A stretch of 64,000 nt of DNA, taken from NCBI GenBank assembly GCA_026645815.1, contig JAPKMR010000007.1:49029-113028 (forward strand), given 5' to 3'. Numbering within the stretch: position 1 is the first letter of the stretch; each line of letters begins with the position of its first letter. Under the pieces are notes generated by a model. The model saw only the letters and a list, made by a program, of their open reading frames with translations. It searched no databases and was not told the origin of the DNA. The DNA is from Anaerolineae bacterium (GTDB taxonomy: Bacteria; Chloroflexota; Anaerolineae; B4-G1; SLSP01). The position numbers and the translations under genes were made by a program. Positions 44,144 through 51,527 of the stretch are shown here, in pieces.

Positions 44144-45265
44144 TCAATCTACGGGCGGTGGAACTTCAGTACGGAGTAGTTGGATTTCGATTTTGAGACC
44201 GGTTGGGGTAGAGCCTAGAGTGATGGTTGCGACTTCTTGCATGGTCACTGTCTCATCGTCTGCAGTGATTGGTCGCACGAAGAACAGTACCGTGCGTTCG
44301 GGCGTAGCATTGAAGGCGTCCTGCTCTTGCCATCCGTTGGTTACCAGCTCTTGGCGGTAGAACTCGGCAGCTGCATTTAGGTCACTGCCGGTAAGGTAGC
44401 TCAGGAATCCTGGCATACGTAGGGATTCTGTGGCGTCAGAGAGCATAGGAAAATCTGTTAGCACGGGGGCGCAGCCTTCTGGAAGGAGGTTGGCATCTTC
44501 GGCTAGGGGGCTAAGATCAAACTGCCAGGTCTGTTCACCGCCAGCGGCACTCAGCACGCCCGCTGGCGCCTGCATGGTCAACCGGTAACGCACTAAAAAG
44601 CCGCCGCCTTTGGCTACCCACAGCTCACCTTGCGCAGTTGTTCCAGTGGCCCAGCGAATGGCGCGTTGATCGAAGCTGTAGTGCTCGGTCTCGAAATCGT
44701 TAATGGTCTCTTCTCCGACCAGCTCCGCGCCATAGATGGCAGGCAGTTCACGCCACGGGTCGCCAAAAGTAGGGATTTCGGTGTCTTCGGAGTCAACCAA
44801 TGAACTGCAAGGGGTATCGCTGGCGGATTGAATGAAGCGTGTCCCGGCAACCTCGCCTGCCAGTAGAAAAATCGGTTCTTCTCCGGTGGCGCGACTTTCG
44901 AGGCGGGTTACCTGCGCGCCTGTGCCGGCGTAGGCCAGCGTCAGGTGCGTGCTACGTTCGATGGTTTGCCCATCTTGTGTCCCGCTAAACTGTATTTGCA
45001 GCTCAGCCTGGTAGCGGCTGAGGATGTCAATCTGGGCGTCGGGTTTGGGTAGATTGAAAGCGCCTGGACCGCCGACAGTGACGGGAGCGGCTATGGTTGG
45101 TTCTGCTGTGCCGGGTTCTGGGGTCAGATTTGAGGCAGCTGGTTCGGTCGGCAGTGACGCTGTAGGCTCAGCGGTTGGTGAGGATTGTTCACCGTTGCAG
45201 GCACTCAGAAGTAACACAACAAGGATGAAATTCATGCAGTAGTAAAGAAGGGATTTGCGGGTCAT
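44144..45265 (-). CDS. Lipoprotein of unknown function
   Basis: 373 residues. A lipoprotein signal (hydrophobic stretch then LLSAC) implies attachment to the outer face of the membrane. A Thr/Pro/Ala/Glu-rich linker (about 25-60) precedes a globular domain with an LppX/LolA-like beta-strand pattern (YQAELQIQFSG, VTRLESRATGEEPIFLLAGEVAGTRF), but I do not recognise the family with confidence. The C-terminal part has a second strand-rich region. GGAGG precedes the ATG, within 2 bp of the upstream gene's stop, so the two are one operon. Confidence 0.8.
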   Translation of the reverse strand: MTRKSLLYYCMNFILVVLLLSACNGEQSSPTAEPTASLPTEPAASNLTPEPGTAEPTIAAPVTVGGPGAFNLPKPDAQIDILSRYQAELQIQFSGTQDGQTIERSTHLTLAYAGTGAQVTRLESRATGEEPIFLLAGEVAGTRFIQSASDTPCSSLVDSEDTEIPTFGDPWRELPAIYGAELVGEETINDFETEHYSFDQRAIRWATGTTAQGELWVAKGGGFLVRYRLTMQAPAGVLSAAGGEQTWQFDLSPLAEDANLLPEGCAPVLTDFPMLSDATESLRMPGFLSYLTGSDLNAAAEFYRQELVTNGWQEQDAFNATPERTVLFFVRPITADDETVTMQEVATITLGSTPTGLKIEIQLLRTEVPPPVD

Positions 45266-45267
45266 TT

Positions 45268-46242
45268 CTACCTCCGTGTGACTACAACGTATCCGTAGCC
45301 GTTAGGAACTTCGAATTCTTCCACACCTCCCTGTAATGGGAAGGTGAGGCCTACCATGTCCATGGTATCTGGGTCCGTTGTGGTATCCCCGATGGGCACG
45401 GATAGGTCCATGGCGCCTATACCTACGCCATTGCAGTGCCATACCATCGTGCCGGGCAATACCACTGGGGCGAAGCGGAGGTTGACGTGGAGGAAGTTGT
45501 AGGGTTCGGCATTGAGCATGCCCTCTACTTCAAAGGTGCTGTTGGCGGTGATTTTATCCATCGTGCAGGAAAAGGCGCCGGGAGCGAAAGCCCACATGAG
45601 CCAGGCCAGGTCATCTTGGCCGTTGCCCGCCAATTCGCCCACAGATTCGGAAGTGCGGTTGACAAAGAACTCACCATCGCCTTTGAAGGTTACATAAAAA
45701 CCGCCCGTATCAATCGTCTGTGAGGATAGTTCTAGAAACGAGATATCATATTCGCAGGTAGGCAGAACACTGATCCGTTTTTCGACGCTGGCTGAGCCAT
45801 CATCAATGACTGCGGTGATGGTATCTTGCCCCTCGCCGGCAGCGGTGTAGGTGAAGCGCATATATTGGCTCGGACTGGTCAGCAAAACCCTGCTGGGGCT
45901 GACCTGCCCATTCAGAGCACTGATTTCCACATATCGGACCAGTGGAGCCAATGAGGGAGGCCCTGCTGGCGGCTCTGACGGAACTATAGGGCGGTTGGGG
46001 TCAACCGGTGACTCGTAATAATATGACCAAAGAGTGAATGTGGTCGAGTCGCCCTTACACAGCTGTCGCATCTGCGCAGGCAGGAATTTGAGGTGCATGC
46101 CATCCTCTTCCTCAGTGAGTTGCCCCGCGAGAAGGCTGGCTTGAACCTGTCGTTGAGGTGGGGAAGCCCAGCTGAAAACGAACAACAATATGCCGATTAA
46201 GGTAAAGATAGCCCTTCGGGCTGGGAGAACGTGGTATTTCAT
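45268..46242 (-). CDS. Secreted protein of unknown function
   Basis: 324 residues from the ATG at 46242, preceded by AGGAGG. The ORF-track start at 46317 adds an unlikely tail. A signal sequence (about 8-35) ends near VQASLLAG. The mature part has a Pro-rich segment (about 75-95) followed by Ig-like or invasin-like beta strands (YTAAGEGQDTITAVIDDGSAS). I do not recognise the family. It is the first gene of a two-gene operon with the lipoprotein. Joint surface location suggests that they interact. Confidence 0.75.
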   Translation of the reverse strand: MKYHVLPARRAIFTLIGILLFVFSWASPPQRQVQASLLAGQLTEEEDGMHLKFLPAQMRQLCKGDSTTFTLWSYYYESPVDPNRPIVPSEPPAGPPSLAPLVRYVEISALNGQVSPSRVLLTSPSQYMRFTYTAAGEGQDTITAVIDDGSASVEKRISVLPTCEYDISFLELSSQTIDTGGFYVTFKGDGEFFVNRTSESVGELAGNGQDDLAWLMWAFAPGAFSCTMDKITANSTFEVEGMLNAEPYNFLHVNLRFAPVVLPGTMVWHCNGVGIGAMDLSVPIGDTTTDPDTMDMVGLTFPLQGGVEEFEVPNGYGYVVVTRR

Positions 46243-46377
46243 GCAAACCTCCTGAATGGTTGTAATCTTACCGACGGGTATGAAGGAGTTTGTCCCCGCT
46301 TGCACGTCTGTCGGCATCCGGGGCGGTCACGCCCAGAGCCAGATTATACCGCTAACCGGCAGAATGGGTAGCTTTTG

Positions 46378-46437
46378 GGGTATTGGGCATTTGTAGCAGG
46401 TGAGAGGCCCTTTGCGTCCCCTGTGAGGCTCGCAGTG
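46378..46437. repeat. Second copy of the 60-bp dispersed repeat
   Basis: It matches 2837-2896 at 52 of 60 positions (counted by eye), including gtagcaggtga, gcgtcccct and gcagtg. It lies in the 46243-46549 gap, which otherwise holds only the upstream region of the membrane protein gene. Confidence 0.75.
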
Positions 46438-46549
46438 GGAATTGGATTATTGTTTCCCAGAAATGGGTTTATAATAGTACGTGGTCGTTGCGTCTGCGCG
46501 CTCACGTTTTCATATAAGTAGCATCGTCATCATCAGGAGAGACGACCTT

Positions 46550-48136
46550 ATGCTGATACGCAATTCTGAGAAACTGTTTGTACCGCTATGGGTCCACATC
46601 TTGATGGCTCTGCTGGTCACAGGCTATCTTGCTATCAATGTCTTTGCTATCGGTGGTGACGCCTTTGTGATTGCATTGAATAACGTTGCTGCTAACCCAC
46701 TGGCGCTGGCGGTGGTGCTTGTGACGTTGTTATTGTGGCGGCACTTGGCGGTAGGACGTCTCAATCGCAGGCTGTGGTTTGGCCTGCTGTTGGGATGGGT
46801 TTTGTGGACGGTGGGGGAATTTTGGTGGCCCATCGCCGCTTATGCTGGTGGTGAGGTGCCCTATCCCTCCGGGGCTGATTTCTTCTGGTTGCTTGGGAGC
46901 GTTGTTATGGGGGCTGCGCTATGGCTACGGCTGCGTTCTTTGCCTGAACCATCCCGTGGAGCACGTGCGATAGGCTGGGGGGTGGCGATGGTTTTCATCA
47001 GCATAGCTGTGGTCTTTGTCTTGCTTCCTATTTTGCGCGACCCTGATCCTTCATGGCTCACCAACGCCCTGAATCTGCTCTATCCGGCTTTGGATCTCAC
47101 CCTACTCGTACTGGTATTGCAGGTCCTGCTTACGTATCGGCAGGGTGTCTACGGCGCTACCTGGACCTGGTTGGGTATTGGTTTTGCACTTCATTCCGTA
47201 TCAAACCTTGTCTTTTCTGCAGCGGATACGATGGGATTGTATTTGCCCAATCAGCGCCTCAATCTAATCAGCACGTTGGGTGTGGATGTGCCTTACACCT
47301 TGGGTTATGGCGCCTGGTTGGTTGGCTTAGGAATGTTAGCTCAATTGTTAAGCCGCCATCACGCACGCCAGAATGTACCGCTCAAACTCATTCCGGTTCC
47401 CGATACACACGTGGTAGTGTTCTGTGGATCAAATGACCGGGTGATGGGCGTGAGTCATAATTATGATCGGGTTTTTGCGCCAAAGGTGATAGGCGAACTT
47501 CCGGCAACGGCATTAGGGCTTCTGCAGGAGGACTTGGCGCCGTTGTTGCAGCGTCTCAAAACGGCGCGAGTTCAGGAGCCTCGTACTTTCACGAGCCGGT
47601 GCCAGCTGGGAACCGTGCCGATCACCGTTTCCGGCATTGTTGTGACGAGTGTGCAAGGTAAGTATCAGGGAATGACCTTACTTGCGCAGCTTGTGACTGG
47701 CGATCCGACACTGGATGGCCTACTGACCAGCGAAGAACAATCGGTGGTGCGTTCATTGCTCAAGAAAACAGGTGCGCAGGCAGAAGAGGATGCCGCAACC
47801 AAACAATTGGTTTCCGGTTTTTACATGGCGCAATTGCAGGCGCTCCGCGCTCGTGTTCTGGTTGCTGGAGGGGGGATTATGGTGGATGCTTTGCAGGCAG
47901 ATCTAAGTAGGGTGATTGCGCAGCAAGGGTTGCGGGTTGCTGTAAGTGCCGACTCGGGTTTGGATGCGGAAGCGCTTTCGCTGGAGGATGCTCGCCGTCT
48001 GTTTCCGATCTTGCTCGAAAAGGCGCGCGCCTTTGTGGCGAGTTTGAGCAGTGAAGAAGAGGTTGAAACGATCATTCGAGAAGTGCGCGCGACCTTTGAT
48101 CCCATATCTTCGCAGCAGGTTGCTCGCTTCGGTTAA
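46550..48136 (+). CDS. Eight-helix membrane protein with cytoplasmic domain, unknown
   Basis: 528 residues from the ATG at 46550, with CAGGAGAG upstream. About eight membrane helices (residues 10-300) include VGEFWWPI and PYPSGADFFWLLGS. This pattern is seen in the membrane sensor part of some diguanylate cyclases and kinases. The C-terminal 225 residues are soluble and have no GGDEF, EAL or kinase motif that I can see. They hold a possible PAS-like part (HVVVFCGSNDRVMGVSHNYDRVF) and a helical end. It may be a sensor that signals by protein contact. The function is not assigned. Confidence 0.75.
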   Translation: MLIRNSEKLFVPLWVHILMALLVTGYLAINVFAIGGDAFVIALNNVAANPLALAVVLVTLLLWRHLAVGRLNRRLWFGLLLGWVLWTVGEFWWPIAAYAGGEVPYPSGADFFWLLGSVVMGAALWLRLRSLPEPSRGARAIGWGVAMVFISIAVVFVLLPILRDPDPSWLTNALNLLYPALDLTLLVLVLQVLLTYRQGVYGATWTWLGIGFALHSVSNLVFSAADTMGLYLPNQRLNLISTLGVDVPYTLGYGAWLVGLGMLAQLLSRHHARQNVPLKLIPVPDTHVVVFCGSNDRVMGVSHNYDRVFAPKVIGELPATALGLLQEDLAPLLQRLKTARVQEPRTFTSRCQLGTVPITVSGIVVTSVQGKYQGMTLLAQLVTGDPTLDGLLTSEEQSVVRSLLKKTGAQAEEDAATKQLVSGFYMAQLQALRARVLVAGGGIMVDALQADLSRVIAQQGLRVAVSADSGLDAEALSLEDARRLFPILLEKARAFVASLSSEEEVETIIREVRATFDPISSQQVARFG

Positions 48137-48206
48137 GAATTCGGGGTGTACGACAGATTATTGGGGAAAACCAAAAGAGGTTCTGTTCCCAAGATTCCGA
48201 TAGGCA

Positions 48207-48235
48207 TTGCATTCCAGATTTTTCGATGCTATAAT
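48207..48235 (+). promoter_or_regulatory. Promoter of the riboswitch-mop operon
   Basis: TTGCAT (48207-48212), 17 bp, TATAAT (48230-48235). Transcription from about 48242 would give a leader of roughly 440 bases before the mop ATG, containing the riboswitch and a terminator. Confidence 0.65.
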
Positions 48236-48334
48236 TGTGTGTATAGCAAACTATTGGAGTTGCTATCTTAGCTTCAGATGAGGGTTATTGGTTGAGGTAA
48301 TACCAACTTATTCGCCACATGACTAGTTTGCGTG

Positions 48335-48479
48335 CTCCGAGTTTCATTGCCTAAGAACCGTTGCTGGTTGATGGTGTGAAACCGATAGGGTGTAGTGGGA
48401 AACGACTACGCCTCCCGTGTTTGGAAAGGAGCCTCGCCCGCATGCTTTGCCGAAATCCTGGCAGAATGACTGCTTGGAG
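48335..48479 (+). ncRNA. Probable molybdenum/tungsten cofactor (Moco/Tuco) riboswitch
   Basis: The leader contains GTGGGAAACGACTACGCCTC, then CCGTG and GGAAAGGAGCC in the order I recall for the Moco RNA motif. The outer stem is CTCCGAG (48335-48341) with CTTGGAG (48473-48479). A second stem CATTGCC pairs with GGCAGAATG, and a GTAGT/ACTAC hairpin frames GGGAAAC. The RNA precedes a molybdopterin enzyme gene, the expected context, and is followed by an intrinsic terminator as expression platform. The call is from memory of the consensus plus visible pairing. Confidence 0.75.
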
Positions 48480-48495
48480 TTTGGGAGAGGATTAG

Positions 48496-48530
48496 AGCGG
48501 CGTTCCTTTCTGGAACGCCGCTTTTGTTAT
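48496..48530 (+). terminator. Riboswitch expression-platform terminator
   Basis: A perfect 11-bp stem, AGCGGCGTTCC (48496-48506) with GGAACGCCGCT (48512-48522), has a 5-base loop and is followed by TTTGTTAT. It lies 17 bases after the riboswitch and 150 bases ahead of mop, so it can abort transcription when the cofactor is plentiful. Confidence 0.85.
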
Positions 48531-48679
48531 CGGTGTCAGAGTGCCGCAAATGGCCCTTATATCGGCGGGGCGAAGCGTTATTTGATTATCAATGGGGTGT
48601 TTGACTCCACTGCGGTGTGCAGTCGGAGAGGATTCAGTCTGGTATCTGTGACTAGCTACTATCACTTATGGAGGGCGTT

Positions 48680-51403
48680 ATGGAGAAAAAGAGACTGATT
48701 GTCAATGGCACGACCTATATGGTCATTGTTGATCCCGAAGCTTCCCTGGCGACAGTGCTGCGAGAGCAGTTGGGATTGACAGGAACCAAAATTGGTTGTG
48801 GGGTTGGGCAGTGTGGTGCCTGCTCTGTTATTCTTGATGGCAAGTTGGTCCGTTCGTGTGTCACCAAGATGAAGCGCGTGTCAGATGGCGCTGAAGTCGT
48901 GACGGTGGAGGGTGTCGGTAAGCCAGATTCTCTCCACATCATTCAGCAGGCTTTTGTGGTACACGGTGCAGCGCAATGCGGTTTCTGTACACCCGGTTTT
49001 GTGGTCTCCACCAAGGCGCTACTGGATGAGAACCCCAATCCTACCCGTGCTGAAGTTCGCGCCTGGTTCAAAAAGCACCGCAATATCTGCCGCTGTAATG
49101 GCTATAAGCCCTATGTAGATGGCGTGATGGATGCAGCTGCTGTGATGCGCGGTGAAAAATCTTTGGAGACATTGCATTTCGTGATGCCTGAGGATGGCAA
49201 GGTTTGGGGTAGCAAGTACCCGCGACCTTCAGCGGTGCCCAAAGTAACCGGCACCTGGGACTACGGCGCTGACCTGGGTCTGAAGATGCCGCCTGGCACA
49301 CTTCAACTGGCGTTAGTGCAAGCTGAGGTTTCGCACGCGAACATTCTCGGTGTTGATACTTCTGAAGCCGAAGCTATGCCCGGTGTCTACAAGGTTGTCA
49401 CTCACAAGGATGTGCAAGGCAAGAACCGCATCACAGGCTTGATCACCTTCCCCACGAACAAGGGAGACGGCTGGGACCGCCCGATTCTGTGCGATAGCAA
49501 GGTTTTCCAGTATGGTGATGCTATTGCCATCGTTTGTGCGGATACGGAAGCGCATGCACGTGAGGCGGCGAAGAAGGTCAAGGTGGACCTGGAAATACTC
49601 CCTCCGTATATGAGTGCGCCTGCTGCAATGGCGGAGGATGCGCTGGAGATTCACCCCGGCACACCCAATGTTTACTTCGAGATCCCCATCGTCAAGGGTG
49701 AGGATACCAAGCCCATCATGGATTCCGCGGCCTATGTGGTGGAAGGTAACTACTATCTGCAGCGCCAACCACACCTGACTATCGAGCCAGATGTTGGTCT
49801 GGCATACTTTGATGAGGCGGGTCGTCTCACCATTCACTCCAAGAGTATTGGCATTCACCTGCACCATGCCATGATCGCTCCCGGTCTGGGCATTGAGCCA
49901 GAGAAACTGCGTCTGGTGCAGAACAATGCGGGTGGCACGTTTGGGTACAAGTTCAGCCCGACGATGGAAGCGCTGTTGGGTGTTGCCGCGATGGCGACGG
50001 GATGCCCGGTCGTGCTCAAGTATGATTACAAGCAGCACATCACCTATACTGGGAAGCGCTCGCCATTCTTCATCAGCCTCAAATTCGCTGCTGATAAGGA
50101 TGGCAAGCTGTTGGCGATGGAGAGCGACTGGACAGTGGACCACGGTCCCTATTCTGAGTTTGGCGATCTGTTGACGTTGCGTGGCGCGCAGTATATCGGC
50201 TCGGGCTACAATATCCCCAGCATTCGTGGTTTGGGACGGACGGTGTGCACCAATCACGCCTGGGGGTCGGCTTTCCGGGCATATGGTTCGCCGCAGGCCT
50301 TCCTGGCTTCCGAGAGCTTGATGGACGAACTGGCAGAGAAGATGGGGATGGATCCGTGGGAACTGCGTTACAGGAATGTCTATCGCAAAGGCTCGACGAC
50401 GCCTACGGGGCAAGACCCGGAGGTGTACAGCCTGCCGGATTTGCTGGAGGCGATCCGCCCGCACTATGAAGCCGCCAAGAAGCGTGTAAAGGAGACCTCC
50501 ACCGCTGAAGTTAAGCGCGGTGTCGGCATCTCTATTGGCCTCTATGGTTGTGGCCTGGATGGGGTGGATAGCTCTGCGGCGACGGTGGAACTGACGCCAG
50601 AAGGTGTGACGGTCTACTCAAGCTGGGAGGATCACGGACAAGGCGCTGATATGGGCGTTCTGGGGACTGCACATGAGGGATTGCGCCCTCTGGGTATTGC
50701 ACCAGATAAGATCAAACTGGTGATGAACGATACCGCTGTTACGCCCAACAGTGGCCCTGCTGGTGGAAGTCGCTCGCAGGTGATGACCGGTAACGCGATC
50801 AAGAACGCTTGTGAGAAACTGGTCGCCGCGATGCAGAAGCCCGGCGGCGGCTTCTATACCTATAACGAGGCGGTTGCAGCCGGTTTGGCGCTCAAGTATG
50901 AGGGGCAATGGGCCGCCGCTATGAACAGCAACTGCGATCTTACAACCTCGCAGGGCAACCCCTTCGCGGTTTACATGTACGGTGCCTTTGTCGTTGAGGT
51001 AGCAGTTGAGTTGAAGACGGGCAAGACAACGGTCGAGCGGATGGTGGTCGCTGCCGATATCGGCAAGATCAACAACAAGCTGGTCGTGGACGGGCAGATC
51101 TATGGTGGCGTAGCGCAGGGTATCGGCCTGGCGCTCACTGAGGATTTTGAGGACCTGGAGAAGCACACCAGCATGGTTGCTTGCGGTATCCCCGAGGCCA
51201 CGGATATTCCCGATGACTTCGAGATCATCTATATCGAGACGCCGCGCGAGCACGGCCCGTTCGGGGCTGCTGGCGTAGGCGAGTTGCCGTTGACTTCGCC
51301 GCATGTAGCGATTGTCAATGCTATCGCTAATGCCACCGGGGTGCGCATCCATGCACTCCCCGCGCTGCCTGAGAAGGTGCTGGCCGGGTTGAATCGGGCC
51401 TAA
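48680..51403 (+). CDS. mop: Molybdenum aldehyde oxidoreductase (Mop, xanthine oxidase family)
   Basis: 907 residues from the ATG at 48680 (GGAGG just upstream), the same length as D. gigas Mop. The N-terminal [2Fe-2S] ligands are C40, C45, C48 and C60. The second cluster uses C100, C103, C137 and C139, numbers I recall for the D. gigas enzyme. The molybdenum domain holds GKRSPF, GSAFRAYG, GGSRSQVMTGNA and the active-site Glu in GPFGAAGVGELPL (E868). No FAD domain is present. It oxidises aldehydes to acids, passing electrons through the two clusters. It heads a nine-gene train. Confidence 0.96.
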   Translation: MEKKRLIVNGTTYMVIVDPEASLATVLREQLGLTGTKIGCGVGQCGACSVILDGKLVRSCVTKMKRVSDGAEVVTVEGVGKPDSLHIIQQAFVVHGAAQCGFCTPGFVVSTKALLDENPNPTRAEVRAWFKKHRNICRCNGYKPYVDGVMDAAAVMRGEKSLETLHFVMPEDGKVWGSKYPRPSAVPKVTGTWDYGADLGLKMPPGTLQLALVQAEVSHANILGVDTSEAEAMPGVYKVVTHKDVQGKNRITGLITFPTNKGDGWDRPILCDSKVFQYGDAIAIVCADTEAHAREAAKKVKVDLEILPPYMSAPAAMAEDALEIHPGTPNVYFEIPIVKGEDTKPIMDSAAYVVEGNYYLQRQPHLTIEPDVGLAYFDEAGRLTIHSKSIGIHLHHAMIAPGLGIEPEKLRLVQNNAGGTFGYKFSPTMEALLGVAAMATGCPVVLKYDYKQHITYTGKRSPFFISLKFAADKDGKLLAMESDWTVDHGPYSEFGDLLTLRGAQYIGSGYNIPSIRGLGRTVCTNHAWGSAFRAYGSPQAFLASESLMDELAEKMGMDPWELRYRNVYRKGSTTPTGQDPEVYSLPDLLEAIRPHYEAAKKRVKETSTAEVKRGVGISIGLYGCGLDGVDSSAATVELTPEGVTVYSSWEDHGQGADMGVLGTAHEGLRPLGIAPDKIKLVMNDTAVTPNSGPAGGSRSQVMTGNAIKNACEKLVAAMQKPGGGFYTYNEAVAAGLALKYEGQWAAAMNSNCDLTTSQGNPFAVYMYGAFVVEVAVELKTGKTTVERMVVAADIGKINNKLVVDGQIYGGVAQGIGLALTEDFEDLEKHTSMVACGIPEATDIPDDFEIIYIETPREHGPFGAAGVGELPLTSPHVAIVNAIANATGVRIHALPALPEKVLAGLNRA

Positions 51404-51440
51404 GCCGCACTGAGGGGCAAGGCGTTGCGAAGGTAGTATC

Positions 51441-51483
51441 AGACGTCAGGCATCGAACGTCTAGTGGGAGATGCCTGACGTCT
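51441..51483 (+). terminator. Hairpin between mop and the next gene
   Basis: A perfect 14-bp stem, AGACGTCAGGCATC (51441-51454) with GATGCCTGACGTCT (51470-51483). Only CTTGCTATTTATT follows, so it may be a partial terminator or stabiliser that keeps mop mRNA above the downstream genes. Confidence 0.65.
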
Positions 51484-51527
51484 CTTGCTATTTATTCTGT
51501 GTCTCTCATGGTGTTGTGTGAGGTGCG

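Noticed and set aside
49313-50464. 383-residue reverse-strand ORF
   Set aside because: It is antisense to mop, with biased Arg/Ile composition and no recognisable domain.
50618-51352. 244-residue reverse-strand ORF
   Set aside because: It is antisense to the molybdenum domain of mop and is a coding shadow.
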